Positions 10,491 through 22,618 of a DNA stretch of 64,000 nucleotides are shown piece after piece. The DNA is taken from the NCBI GenBank assembly GCA_024811115.1, contig JAKOGH010000755.1, forward strand, positions 62,001-126,000, written 5' to 3'. Made by a program: the position numbers and the translations under genes. This DNA is from Terana coerulea (lineage: Eukaryota > Basidiomycota > Agaricomycetes > Polyporales > Phanerochaetaceae). Below the pieces are notes generated by a model that saw only the letters and a list, made by a program, of their open reading frames with translations, had not been told where the DNA came from and made no database searches. Numbering within the stretch: position 1 is the first letter of the stretch; every line of letters begins with the position of its first letter.

Positions 10491-13340
10491 AACTGAGTCC
10501 GCCATATTCTGTAGGTTCCAGTATATTCGTGCTCTTCTCAGCTTCATCAGGGGGTCATAGTTTATAGCACGGTATCATCCGCACGGCCTCCGCTGGCCAG
10601 ATCTATCGTGTATGTTGGTAACAACGGTGAGCGGCATGTCTCATTCTGGTTCTGGAGATATACCATGTGGCTCACGCTGGCGGGACACTGTAGACCCCGC
10701 TATAACGTCTTCGAGGACGCAAACTCCTGCCTAGATATCGCCGGGCCGCTGCAAAATTGGCACCCAATTGGTATTCACTCGTCACAGTGCCCCAGCCTCG
10801 GCTCTCCAGGCTGTGAGTCGTGACGTGCATCTTCCTCCTGTGGAACAACTGAAGCCTGAATTCCCTAGCCGCCATCCCCGGAACCAAGTCGTCCATAAAC
10901 GCCACTCTATGAATGTCAACTTCGCCGCGATATCAATCACGTGTCTGTTCTGCCAGCCTTCCATGCCGAGATTCGAACTGTGAAGGGTGTGTAATAGGCC
11001 GTTGGCTGTGAGGGTTCTAAGTTGTTGGATGGTATCCCTTCTCTTCCAAATTGGATGCTGATACATCGGGGACATATAAGGTTGGCCTCCCGGTAAATGG
11101 TACATCTCAAGCGCCACCATTGCACAAAACCCTCATCCACTTCAACTTGATAACTAACTGCCAGCGCTTGCTCCACCTCTACGTCCACCACCAGCATGCT
11201 CACGTCCGACAACACATTTGGAGCGATATTCATTGGGACATTTGTGACTTCAATGTACTTATTCTCTATTATGTGACAGCCCGCCTTCATTGCTAATACC
11301 CCTTTCCAGACTGTATGGCATTCTATGCTTACAGTGCTACATGTTCTTTGTTCGGTCCGGAAAGAAAGGACAATTGATGAAGGCGTCGGTGAGCAATAAC
11401 TGTCTCCAACAACTCATTTGTTTACTCACGAGACATCAGGTTTGGGCTCTTTGGTTTGAGAATTGACTCCAGCACCTCTAACGCATGCTGACAACAACGA
11501 GCAGGCTGCTCAATACACTTCATCTTGCTTTGGTGGTCCAGGCACTCTATTAGTACGAAAACTTCACATTACTTTGTGCGTAGCAGGCAGTATATTGACG
11601 AGACTATCCCAGCTTTGTAGTTACAAACTTCGACAATGCTGGCGTCTTGGGACTACGTGTCCCCTGGTATGCTATCAGTAGCTAGGTCCTTTGTATCTAC
11701 TGACTGTATGCCCATTGCCCTCTGATCACTAGGGGCCTTCCTGTGAGCAGTATGATTTACTCTACAGTCTTAACTCAGTGCTAAACAGGTTTATAGGTCT
11801 ACCTCATGCTCACTGTACGTTTGCCGATGGACTCACTCAAATTTACGCATCTGACAGTGACTATTGATCAGGGAGTAATTGACGCTATCATTCAGTGGTA
11901 CACCTCAGCTGTCTCCGTTAATTGGGCAGGCATTTAAGCTCCGAATTTTCTACAGCTGGCTGACATATCGAGTCTGGATATGTGCGTAATTTACTCTACA
12001 TATTAGCCAGTCTCTAATGATTTCTTGTCCAGTGAGCACGAGGAATATATGGTTGACCGCCTTCTTAGTATGTGTGCTTCCTTGAAGCGCTGTGACTGCA
12101 ATTTCCCCAACTTATGGATGTCCAGGCAGTTCTTCTTGTGGCAGCATGTGGTAAGTCGACCGTTCTGATGCCTGTGCAATTCGATGTTGACGTCATGCTC
12201 TGCAGGCTTCACCATAGGTAAGCATACAAGACATGCGATAGCTCTCTAATAGGGGTGGCACATCTCTTACTTCCAATTACAGGAACTGGCATTAGGCTGT
12301 GAGTAGTTTTCCATAACATCTTGTGACTGCATTGAACTCGGGGTTTGATTCCAGACTCTTCCTCCCGAATGCTTTTGCATACTCCGAGGGAACAGTAAGT
12401 GCTACAGCAGAACACTGTTTGTAGCGGCACAAGCTCACATCTGCATTGTTGTAGTGGGTGGTCGCTTCGGTGGTCACGATTGGTCTTGAGATTTTGACAG
12501 ACTCTAGCATTGCTATTACGCTCTGCGTGTTCCTGTTCATGGCCAGGAAGTCACCAGTCCAACGGTGAGTTACTTCCATAGCCTCAAATAATATACTGCT
12601 CTCACCTTGAGACACTGACGTTCAGCACGCAATCCGTCATGACAATGCTTTTGGTTTATACGGTAAACACAGGCCTTACTACCAGGTGAGCTGTCATGCA
12701 CGACTTGCACCCAGTTCAGTGAACTCAGCCTTGTGATAGTCTCATCTGTGCTGCGTCACTCATTACGGTCAGTGTAAATACTTTCCTGGATGTGTTCGCA
12801 TGACTGATCTGTGTGTCATGTGTAGCGTATTTGCCAAACTGACAACCTTGTCTACTTTGGAAGTTCGTACCATCCCCCTCGTTATAGGCATTTCAAGGTG
12901 CTAACCCAACTGTCTAGTTTTCATACCTCTCAGCGCTCGTACGTACTCTATAAAATTGGAGGAAGCATTTGCTTATGACTTGTGTCAACCGCATTACCAA
13001 GTTTATTCCAATGCCTTGATGGGGTCGTATGTATACTACTTTCCATGACACTTCATCCGCTCATCCGGCCGATCTAGATTCAATGCACGCGATTGGTTCC
13101 GAAACGGGCCCCACAGTGTTGACATTCCTCTAAGTGACCGCAACGCAGATACGAGCAGTGGAGGCATCTGTATGGTGAGTTTTCCGGGTACAAATGAGCC
13201 GATTTTGCAAATCAGCCTTACTCGTTGGTTGCAGGCTACCCCCATACAAATGATGACCAACAGCAACACGTCCCTTCAAGTCGAAAGAGATGATAGGAAA
13301 GTTACGCTCTAGAAGAGTCTTACGGGCACAGCTTGCCATT
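10490..13340 (+). repeat. Segmental duplication, copy B
   Basis: This block aligns with 1-2770 across both the upstream region and the DUF6534-like gene. The two copies share order, exon content and 3' region and differ by substitutions and many small indels. The 7.7 kb between them carries the P450 remnants and all transposons of the left part, which probably accumulated after the duplication. Confidence 0.8.
11196..13312 (+). pseudogene. DUF6534-like multi-spanning membrane protein, copy 2 (degenerate)
   Basis: The exon series of copy 1 is repeated: MLTSDNTFGAIFIGTFVTS, LYGILCLQCYMFF, GVIDAIIQWY near 11873-11902, LTYRVWI near 11958, the helix WVVASVVTIGLEILTDSSI near 12453-12510, SVMTMLLVYTVNTGL near 12631, KVYSNALMGS near 13000, NARDWFR near 13085, and a tail ending ERDDRKVTL with TAG at 13310-13312. 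Function is unknown. Stops and frame breaks lie between exons near 11905-11925 and 12885-12925, so a single product is unlikely, though a differently spliced one cannot be excluded. Confidence 0.6.
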
Positions 13341-13904
13341 CCAGACTAAGGACCCACAGCGATGACCATTTGCCTCGAGCAGCGTGCCTGCTCTAGTTTC
13401 CTATATGATTCTTCATCTCCTGCATGTAAAGTATATTGCCATTTATGCCAGTGATTTATATGGCGAGCGCGCATGTTGTGCGTGACCTCTGAATTTGGGA
13501 CAGGGTACCATCTTCTCGAACGCAGCCATGTCCAGGTAACATCTCACGCCAGAGTAAGGATATTCCGTGGCCGATGTCCCGGCCTCCAAGCATGTACGGA
13601 AGAGAAGGCCGACATGCCAGTATTGGCCAAGGCAGATATAAATGTCGGTGGGTATGACTTGCTGTCCGGTCTGGACTGTCTGGTAGCATGAGATACACAG
13701 CCGCGCGTGTGTGATACTCCGTAGGCTAGTCACAGTGCATGTCCAACAGGGTCATCCGTTTTCACGTTCGAGATCAAGAGTGCATGTTAGTTTACGAGAA
13801 GAACGATGAGCTTGAAGACAGGAGTACAGTCCAGTATGGGTATGGGAGTAGCCACGCGTTTGCTCAGGACAGTTTCTGCGGCCCACGAAGACGTGCTTGG
13901 TAGA
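13313..13904. other. Intergenic stretch between convergent DUF6534-like genes
   Basis: The end of the segmental duplication runs to about 13340. The rest, up to the stop of the minus-strand gene, shows only short overlapping open frames (for example 13443-13733 on the minus strand) without family signals. Nothing further can be supported. Confidence 0.4.
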
Positions 13905-16024
13905 CTACAGCGCAACCTTGGCTGGTTTAGTCTCCATTTCTAGCGGGACCGCCATCTCGGGATCAGCAGGTACGGTGGTTGACTTTCGTCGGAGAGTTAG
14001 CCAACGCCTTCCAACAGGCAATAGAAGCGACTCACGTTCTGCGTGGCAGCTCTTGCAAACATGATGGGCCCCAGGCTTCGGGTGTTGTTTGGAAATTGCA
14101 TGCTGCCCATGCGGACTGACACCTGTTGCACGTCGGTTCTGAACCAGTCTCGCGCGTTCAGACTGCACACTAAAATTGGTAAGTGCATGGGATGACTTCC
14201 AAAGCGCACTTACGATCCTAAGAGCGCGTTGGAGTAGACTTGGGACAGAATCAGCCGACTCGGCTTCCGCTCCTCGAAGGGTAATCACTTACGCGCACTT
14301 AATGGCATAAAGACTGACATAACCATCAGCAATCCAGGTAAAGCTGCGTTGTAGGTACACTCACTGGCAAAGAAAATGAAGTTATTTGGCTGGGTTACTC
14401 GCTACGTAGCATCTCGTGAGTATATGTGCCCTGTTGAAGACCTCGTGCGAAGATACTCACCATAATGAGGGAGGCGATGGAGATAACACTGTGAGTTCAA
14501 GCTCAGATCTCCCCGGCTCCTGAGTGAATGCTCGCGCTGACCTGGTCAATAGCCCCGTGTTGACTGTGTACATCAGCAACGTGTTAACCATGGATTGCGT
14601 TCTGGGGTAAAGCGTGAGTGAAGCCATGGCAGATTGAATGAACTACACACCGGCTATTGTGAATGGACATTTTCCGAAGCTTGAGTAGGAAGTAGAATAT
14701 CGAAAGCGCCAAAGCGATTGCGGTGGAAGCGTCCAGGATGAGGCTGAGGTACAGTAACCACTGCACCACCTACGTTAGTACAAGAGTGTAAGATCGCTAG
14801 CGTAACACACGTTGACTTCCACGAACGAGAAGGCGTTCGGCAAGTGAAGGCTGGCAAGACAGCCGTAGGCATCAGTGACTGTAGAAGCGCCATGAGACGA
14901 GGTTGAACGTACAGCTTAACGCTGAGATCTGCGACACTTGTGGGATGAGCTTGCAAGTCCAGCAGATATAGAGGGCACTAACATGTCGCGAACCCTGGAA
15001 AGATGGGTGAAATTGGTCACGCAGATCATAATGTGGACACGCCTGCACCCACCTGCAGTTGCAAACACGGACACTATCTGTGGCAAGATAAGAAGCAATA
15101 CGACAACCATATTTATTTGACGTACCAGCAGCATGACGATCAGGTAATTCTTCTTGCTCACTACCGTCAAGCGGAAGGATCTCGGTCAGAGACAAGCGTC
15201 ATAGAGATGAGTGACGTGTGACACACATATCCAGACGCGGTACGTGAACCAGCTGTGGTCGTGAGAAGGCTTCAGTGGGGACAGTAAGTTGGGCTGGTAA
15301 ACATACCATTGCACGATGAGGTCAGTGAAAGCCTGCACGGTGGCGTAAAGAGATTAGCGCTTCATAGCGCGGCTCATAGGGAACGAGGACTGACTGTGAT
15401 AATAACAGTGACCTTCCCAAGCTTCAGGTGAGAGCTCAAGTAAGTGTATGACTATATAGGCTCACCGGTAGACTCCTATTCCGTTACGGTCGTTAGTTTT
15501 CCTCTGGTTAGCTCAAGGAGCCTAGACCAAGCGTACCATGGAAGAGGTGCGATAAGAGCAAGGATGTTGGCGTAGTTCGTCACCACGTACCTGTAACAAC
15601 TCTCAATCAGTCAATGAGACAAAGCATGGCGGATGAGCCGTACCAGTAGCAGGCATGCATGATGACGGCAAGATGCACAGTATTCAACAGCCTGTCGAGC
15701 AAGGACATGAATTTCCGACCGTCTGCACGTCAAGTGGTAGAGTCTCACCAGATCACCCAGACCTGGCGCAGCCGAGTATCAGTGCATGTGACCAAAAGAT
15801 GGAGTCTGGGCCTTACCGAGTATTTCAAAATGCGCCCCTCCTTGTGAAAGTTCTGGAAGAATATGTAGCACTGAAGGCAGAAGACACCATACAGGCTAAG
15901 CCAGGAACATTTATTTGAGCTGAGTCGAGGCTTGGAAGCTTAAAGACGTACACTGCAGTCACAAAGCCACCCAGAAGAGCTCCTCCGAAATACGCATCCC
16001 ATTTTGTTGGTATTGTGAGAGACA
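13905..16024 (-). CDS. DUF6534-like multi-spanning membrane protein, copy 3
   Basis: The best preserved copy. On the minus strand the exons read MSLTIPTKWDAYFGGALLGG, LYGVFCLQCYIFFQNFHKEG, LLNTVHLAVIMHACYWY (near 15650-15600), VVTNYANILALIAPLPW (near 15590-15540), FTDLIVQW (near 15330), FTYRVWI (near 15240), VVSKKNYLIVMLL, a Val/Leu-rich helix, the helix LLYLSLILDASTAIALALSI near 14760-14690, MVNTLLMYTVNTGLLTR near 14590-14535, VYSNALLGS near 14245, LNARDWFRTDVQQVS near 14160-14110, and a last exon ending MAVPLEMETKPAKVAL with the stop at 13905. At least twelve small exons are needed, all with plausible GT-AG borders. Predicted seven-helix-like plasma or endomembrane protein; no biochemical role is known for this family. 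The start is set by the conserved first exon. Expression is unproven. Confidence 0.7.
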
Positions 16025-17568
16025 TGGTGCACAGCGATAACTATGGGGTGCTCGGAGGACTCCCAGTAGTTGTGCGTGCGTATTAATACAGCGCGGCTCC
16101 AGTATACAGCCTTGCATCGACGTGGAAGCTGATATCTGTTCCTGTCTATAGGGTCCCATGCTTTTGCCCGGCGACTTCGAGTGGTTGTATTACCAACACA
16201 TCTATCATGATACCACTGGCGATTGTTCGACGTTCATTGAACAGAGTGTGCGCGGGATAGAGATGCGAAATCAATCGGTATGGGCTGCACGAGATTTAGC
16301 AACAAGGAAAAACGTAGAAAGCGCATGACAATGCCAGTATTCACCGAGCATCGAGCTGTGCCTGGAACAATAAGCAACAATAAGTCGGAGAGCCTACAAG
16401 GGCAGAACGGTTTGGCAGTCGTGTGGGCGTACATACCATTGTTAGCACGCACTGAGAAATTCAGCGGCGCCATCTCTGTTATCATCACGTCTCGGGAGCA
16501 ATCCCTGGCATGTCCTGCAACCAGCGATCTGCGCAGTCTGCCATAGTCAACGCTCTTGACGCACGAGACTAGGTACTAAGGTTCGCTGTGCCGGCGGGCG
16601 GACATTAGTCGCAGCTTCCGAGGACAGCCTTTCATCCTCGAGTCGACTAAAGGTAAGATCTGTTCCCGCACCTCGAGGGCAGTGCATCTGTCAAAATGCC
16701 TTCGCACGACAGCAACAGATGTCCAGATGTCGAGAACGAACCGCGATAATGTGTTAATGTCAGAGACTGAGTTGCGTACGCGCGGAGCTCCAGGACCCTC
16801 GCAAGCTTCGTCGTAAGCCCGAAATTTTGTTCGATTTTCAATCAGTAAAGCTATCACACATGGAGCGCACAGCTAAGAGCATACCTGCACAAGTAGCACT
16901 TCTGAGGTTTCACATAAGAGGTCGTGGCTGCAGTACGATAGGCAGAGATCACGACGCGGGTCCAGTGTGAATACGCTCTCGCAGTCGCTGGACAGCCCTC
17001 ACGATGAGTACAGCCGTGCACAACAGATGGAAAATTCGCATACATGGTAATGAATTCCAATATACCCATTTTCCGCAAAAGTCAGCGGCAGCTCTTGCGC
17101 TTCTGCACTGTCGTGTGACGCGCAAGCATCACCATATCAGTCATGGTGTGAACCTCGCGAGCTTGTACCTAGTCACGTTCAATAAACTGCGTAGTGTATA
17201 AGCCTTTCGGATCGATATGTGGGCACTGCTCTCACTGACCTAACGCAATTTTGGAGCGTGGTATTTGATGCTTTTCCAGAGTTGTTGAACGCGCCGGAGC
17301 CAATGCAGATAATCTAAGGCGTGCAAGCGACGAGAGTCGGACTCACATAGCATTCGCGGGGTGAAAGCGGTTGTATACTGCGCGTGGTCAGTTCCCACAC
17401 TCACAGGGCGATGGAACTCTGGATGTTCCTTGAAAGTGTGAACGAAGGACCAAACAGTCCTGGCAGGCTTAGGCGCTGTCGGACATACAAGCCGGATCAA
17501 ATGAACGCTTCGGCACCTCCCGCCGGCTTCCTCGCACCGGCATTTTCCGCTTGGGTTTACCGCTGTCT
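16025..17568. other. Intergenic region, no recognised gene
   Basis: Upstream of copy 3 of the DUF6534-like gene. Minus-strand open frames at 16854-17078 and 16576-16857 are the longest and could be exons of a decayed gene, but I recognise no family in them. No inverted repeats were found until the transposon at 17577. Confidence 0.35.
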
Positions 17569-17576
17569 GCCTCCCC

Positions 17577-18178
17577 CAGAAAGTCCGGCCGGCTGGGCCT
17601 CCCGTTCGCGGAACATGTCCCGAACGTGTTCGCGAACAGCCGCCCCAATCTAGTGGCCAGCCGTGACAATGATATTTGCCATGCGTGACCCGCTTTTGTT
17701 TGCTCCTCGGCCATTTTGGGCAGTCGCATACAGTTTGGCGCTGCCTGCAAAATCCCTCGGGCGTGCGAATCTCGACATTCACCGCTTTGCCAAGCCCGCG
17801 ACGCACATAAAATCTACCAAATCTACCTCAGATATTAATCAGTGTACTGTACCGAGACCCGCGGTGCTTGAAATGCCGCATTCAGACAAGGTGGCCACTT
17901 ACACTGTATATAGTACTTAAGGGCGGCCGGGGCTACAAGTACTGTGAGAGCGATCACTGGATTAATACAACTGAATACTATGGGCGGCCGGCAGTATAGT
18001 ACATTACTTACCGGGGAACAAAGCGAGTGTACTTAATGAGTACTGGTCATTGGCCTTAAGAGGCCCTAGTCACGACAATAGGTCACGGTGACAGCCGCCG
18101 TAATATTCGTCACCCTTGTTCGCGAACGTGTTCCGAACGTGTTCGCCGAACAAACCTCCCAGCCGTCCGGACGTTCTC
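17577..18178 (-). mobile_element. hAT-like MITE, 602 bp, inverted copy of the element at 4288-4888
   Basis: It is flanked by an exact 8-nt direct repeat, GCCTCCCC (17569-17576 and 18179-18186), and begins CAGAAAGTCCGGCCGGCTGG. Its whole length matches the element at 4288-4888 read on the other strand, with only scattered differences and a similar length. The different duplications show two independent insertions. No coding capacity. Confidence 0.9.
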
Positions 18179-18186
18179 GCCTCCCC

Positions 18187-19266
18187 TGCTTTATTTCCTC
18201 TCCGCCGCCCAATTAGACATTCTTTCCTCCAACTAGGGTACTGTAATCAACGCAAAAAAGGAATTCAGTGAAAAATACGCAAAGCTTCCAGGCGGCGGTG
18301 TCAGCCACTTCTCTGGTAACTCGCGCTAAGCCCGTAGCCTGACTCGGAACCGTTTCCATCCTCGAAGCCAACGATGCAAGCTTGAAGCATCGCCCCTGAA
18401 CAGCTGGATCTTGTGGGTTGCTCGGAATTAGGCACGTGTAGCTCAACTCCTAGGAACACTGACACTAGGCTGATATCGTGGCGAAATAGGTACACTGCTG
18501 GACATGGCAGGCCATTCACTGATCTCCTGGCACCCACGTTCAAGTCATGCGGGGTATCCTCCAGGCCATAAGAGTATGCGTGGTTATTTGTCTTGTATAT
18601 GGTGGGAAGCTGACGCGCTGCACCTTGATGATCATGATGACCTACTGCGCCTCTGTCAAACGTCGGGTGCAAGGTGTGTCCAACGAAGCGCGAGTCGGGC
18701 GCGATTCTTCGGCTAATATGGACCTTCACTAAAGCGGATGGGCGAGACAGGTTGGTCACGATATCTCGCTCCACAGCCCTTTGGGCGACCTATCTCTTCC
18801 ACTGGCGCTGTTGTGATTCCCGAACACCCAGAAGCAATGCAGAGCAAGAGGTGTGTCTGTGCTGTGCACCATGTTGAATATTTTTATAATTCATAACTTA
18901 GATCCTTCTCCACGGTGTGGCCGTAGACAACGCATTTTGCTCGCTATTTAGTGGCCGCAAATATCGAATCGATAGAGTGAAGTGCATCAGTTTTGAGTCG
19001 CCTATCCAGAGCCAATGCACATGAGGCTGAAGCGTCAGTGTAGCGATTCGGTCTGAAGATTACGGAGTACCGTTTGACGCTCTTCCCGCAGTTTCACTCC
19101 GATGGGAGCTGTACTCGATGTATCTGCCATCTGTCCAGCACGGATTGTTTCGCATACCAGTCAGCCCCAGCAGCAGTGCTGAAATGCACGACACTCCCTG
19201 ACTCCACTTAAGAACAGGGTTGTATCAGCACATTGTTCACTCTCGCGACCCACCAGACAACACAGT
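18187..19266. other. Intergenic region, no recognised gene
   Basis: Open frames on both strands between 18300 and 18880 overlap one another and show no family motif or signal peptide. Base composition is unremarkable. Nothing can be supported here beyond its being the upstream side of the gene stub at 19267. Confidence 0.35.
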
Positions 19267-19470
19267 ATGCCGCAGATACCGAAATCGTGGGATGCATATT
19301 TCGGGGCACTCCTTCTCGCAGCGCTCGCTGTCGCGGTGTATGTCATACATGCCCTCATGAGCTAGCACCGTAGCTAACTCGTATCTTTCTCAGGTTGTAT
19401 GGTATATTGTGCCTGCAATGCTTCATCTTCCTCCAACGTCTTACAGAGGAAACGACTATCTTTCCTCTTT
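19267..19470 (+). pseudogene. DUF6534-like gene stub, copy 4
   Basis: The first exon, MPQIPKSWDAYFGALLLAAL, closely matches the first exon of the minus-strand copy 3 (KWDAYFGGALLGG). After an intron of about 50 nt ending in TTTCTCAG, the second exon reads LYGILCLQCFIFLQRL, the same as in the other copies. No later family exons follow before the peptide-precursor gene that begins on the other strand at 19717, so the gene is truncated. Confidence 0.65.
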
Positions 19471-19716
19471 GAAGGTCTGCACTGGAGACTACCGACGGCT
19501 GTCGCGCACGCTCTTAAAGACGGCTCAAGCCTCATCTCACCAACGGGCACCAGGCCACACCACCAAGTCTTACTTTCACGATAGGGAAGGTATGCGGTGA
19601 GCTCCTCAGCGAGCCAAATCATGATCGTCATTACTGTGTTCACCGGTCGACTACGAAAGAATGTATCACAACTGCAAATATACGCCTCCACATCCCATCA
19701 ATCGTTATGTATCCAT

Positions 19717-20820
19717 TTAGTCGAGCTCGTTGAGGCTGCGAGCGACAACACTGAAGAGCGAAATAATATCAGTAATGAGTACGTGCACAGATCAAAACAG
19801 ATGTACTCACGCCAACTCGGGGTACTCGCGCATGAGCAGCTCAGCATCCTCACGCCTGAGGATCTTGCCAATGGCCGAGATGATGCTGCCGAAGTTGAAC
19901 GCGCCGGACTCGTCATCCTCACGGGCGGCGAGCTCGTCGCGGGCGTGGTGAGCGTGCTTGGGGCCGTGGTGCTTGTGGCCGTGCTTGGAGCCGTGGTGAC
20001 CATGCTTGTGACCGTGGTGCTTTACACCGTGGTGACCGTGTTTGTGGCCGTGTTGCTCACGGGCAAGCAGCTCGGAGTCCTCGCGCCTGTCGATGGCGGG
20101 CAAGAAGGCGTGGAGGATCTTGCCAAAGTCGAACGCGCCAGACTCGTCCTCGGGCGCATCGCGCGCGACCTTGTTGGGCAGGACGATGCCGATCCGGCCG
20201 GGGCCGTGGTAGAGGGGCGCGAAGTTGAACGCGCCGGAGTCCTCCTCGCGGGCGAGCATCTCGAGCTCCTCACGGCGGAGGATCTTGCCGATGTCCGAGA
20301 TGATGCTGCCGAAGTTGAACGCGCCGGACTCGTCGTCCTCGCGAGCGGCGAGCTCGTCGCGGGCGTGGTGACCGTGCTTCGGGCCGTGGTGCTTGTGGCC
20401 GTGGTGCTTGTGACCGTGCTTGTGACCGTGGTGCTTCACGCCGTGTTGAGCGTGCTCCTCGCGCTTGTGACCCTCAGCACCGTGCTTATGTCCGTGGTGC
20501 TTGGCGCCGTGGTGGTGACCATGGTGGGCAGCGTGGTGCTTGTGGCCGTGGTGGTGACCGTGATGACTACGCGAAAACACGTTAGAGGCGGTTGACCTTC
20601 GCGTGAAATGGACACTTACCCGGCAGGCTCACGAGCCTCCAAATCTTCGACACCGCGAGCGACAAGGGCAGACTCATCACGAGCAACAGGGCCAGCACTA
20701 CCGCAGAGGTTAGGTTAGCGGCCTGGCAGTATTTTCACGGCAAAATACGCACGGGTAAGCCAAAGCGGGGACCGCAGCAGCGGCGAGAGCGAGAGCAATG
20801 ATGGCCTTGGATGCGTACAT
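19717..20820 (-). CDS. Secreted His-rich repeat peptide precursor 1 (candidate Kex2-processed)
   Basis: Four exons (20820-20753, 20697-20620, 20566-19811, 19750-19717) join in frame to give 311 residues. Residues 1-21 are a signal peptide (MYASKAIIALALAAAAVPALA). Two His/Gly/Lys-rich blocks of HGHKHHG type flank a set of units beginning SGAF: SGAFNFGSIISDIGKILRRE, a variant containing APLYHGPGRIGIVLP, SGAFDFGKILHAFLPAIDRR, and a last SGAFNFGSIISAIGKILRRE. Most units end in RR, a Kex2-type dibasic site, followed by acidic residues and an E-x-LxxRE stretch. The tail ends ARSLNELD. This suggests a secreted precursor cut in the late Golgi into short amphipathic peptides; the His blocks could bind metal ions. 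Product and role are inferred. The gene is a paralogue of the genes at 48497-49843 and 50862-51621 and shares their leader. Confidence 0.8.
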
Positions 20821-20947
20821 TATGAACGATTGAGTCGGTTAGGATGAGTGATTAAAGGGAGGTCGTAAAGGTATGGGTCGTGAAGTGAGCGAGTGGTCGT
20901 AAAGTCGATTAAAAAATTAAAAGGTGAACAAAAGAACAAGTCAGGCT

Positions 20948-21100
20948 ACAAAGAGACCATGTTAGCACCACGTCTCGGAGAGAGTCAACGAAGACAACTC
21001 ACCAACCGGCACCTGGACTTGGAGAAAAAGAATTAGCTTGAAAAGTGAACTTGAGCTGAGGAGCTGGGGAATCATCGTGCTTCAGACGTCCTTCTTATAC
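20948..21100 (-). promoter_or_regulatory. TATA-like box and conserved 5' leader with intron of precursor gene 1
   Basis: A TATAAG motif lies at about 21100-21095 on the minus strand. About 80 nt downstream is CAGGTGCCGGT directly before a GTGAGT donor; an intron of about 55 nt (21002-20948) ends in TTTGTAG. The same leader word, donor and intron size precede both other precursor genes. Transcript mapping is not available, so the intron is inferred from conservation. Confidence 0.55.
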
Positions 21101-22600
21101 CATGCGGGCTCGGCTTCGGAGGGAACAAAGTCTGCAACGCTGCACACGACCCGTGTCCCCTCGAATCGCCTCGTTCAGCGGGGATCTCGCGTAGGCGGAC
21201 TGCCATCAGCCCTAATTGCTCGCCGCCACCATGCCGAAGTGCTGAAACGCATCAGTGTTGCCAACACGAGTCCAAAATCGTCATTGTTAACTCAAACTGC
21301 CGGGAACGCCATGTCCCCCGTGTTCCGCCTGTGCAGGCCAAAATTAGACTGTCGAGCGAGGCACTGCACCTTGATCAGCGCCGTGTATTGGAGGGCACAA
21401 ATGTGCGCGCTTCAGCTTAGGCAATGCGGAGTTGTGATGGTTGACTAGGGTCATGGCCAATTCCATCTCCCGTGGCACAGGAGATCACTCCGTGGATGCT
21501 ATTCTGCAAGCGAGCAGTCGCGCAGTGGGCGTTCGGCAGTCTCGTGGCTGAATTAAGCCTGGTCTTTTACGTTGTCCAAGTCGTAAGTAAACCTTCACGA
21601 TAGATGCATCTGAAACATACCGGTAACGGAGGCGCTATTGGCCCATGAGAGCAAGTCTTGAGTCAGGCAGCTCCGAGTCCTCGCCGGGTCGGAGGTGCAT
21701 GGCGTTCAGGCGAATCAGTCGTAGTTCCCACAATACTCTGACAAGACGACCCCGACCGACTCTGCCATTTTCATTGGTAATTCAAGCCTGACAAGCCCAA
21801 CCTGTAAACTATGGCTGACCCAGAATACTGCAAATAGGACCTACTACAGTGTCAGAGTGCGCAACGCGACCAGCACAGATCAGGGCGTACCGAATCCGAG
21901 AGCCTACTCTCGCCGAGCACCTCCTTACGATACCGTACGTATAAATAGCGCCTGAGCATCTAGCCATGCGTACACCCGGTTTCAAAACATCAGTTGAGGC
22001 CCTGGAAGATTTTCGACGTGGTGGTGGTGGACAGAAGCACGACGACCCCGATGATCAGAGGCGGGCGCCCAGCGGCGGTACCCCTAACCCTAAGAATGAG
22101 TCTGTCGCACATAACTTAGCCTTCCCGGTGTTGTTGCTCGTTACATAGTCTTGTCTCGGTCTTACTTAGCGTATTTCGATATACAGTAGCTCATTGAGGT
22201 GCCATACTAGTATGTAAAATTAATAGGGGTGTAGGGCGCGCGTGACAGGTGTACACAAGAAACAATTCAGGCTAAGGCCGATTATAACGCGATAGTCAGG
22301 AAGGAAGAGTAGGACCTTCGAAGCTCCTGAAGTGAAGAGCTTTGTCTGGATGAGAACGATGGACGACAATCCCCCAGCTCAACGATTCCTGGGGACATAA
22401 TTACAAAAGAGGTGAAGCATTTGATAGAAGGTAAGTATCTGTTAATCAATTGACGGACTCGTCACTCTCAGACTACAATCATGCAAGCGGCGACTCGGAA
22501 CTCATTAGCAGCTTCGGTCGCGAGGACAGCGTCCTGAGCCGGTGGCCCTAAAGTAAACTTGGGATTCAGTTCAGTAGGTAAACGCCTCAATAAATGTAGT
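21101..22600. other. Intergenic region, no recognised gene
   Basis: The open frame at 21038-21448 (plus) overlaps the promoter of the precursor gene and resembles no family. A short piece near 21495-21520 (VDAILQ) recalls the DAIIQW segment of the DUF6534-like genes but is too short to claim. No repeat ends were seen. Confidence 0.3.
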
Positions 22601-22618
22601 GTTGTCTTGCGTACTTGG

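Noticed and set aside
19807..20595. Long plus-strand open frame of 332 codons opposite precursor gene 1
   Set aside because: It is the antisense shadow of the His/Gly-rich coding repeats. It has Val/Leu/Ala-rich low-complexity sequence and no splice or start context, whereas the minus strand has a signal peptide, four consistent exons and two paralogues.
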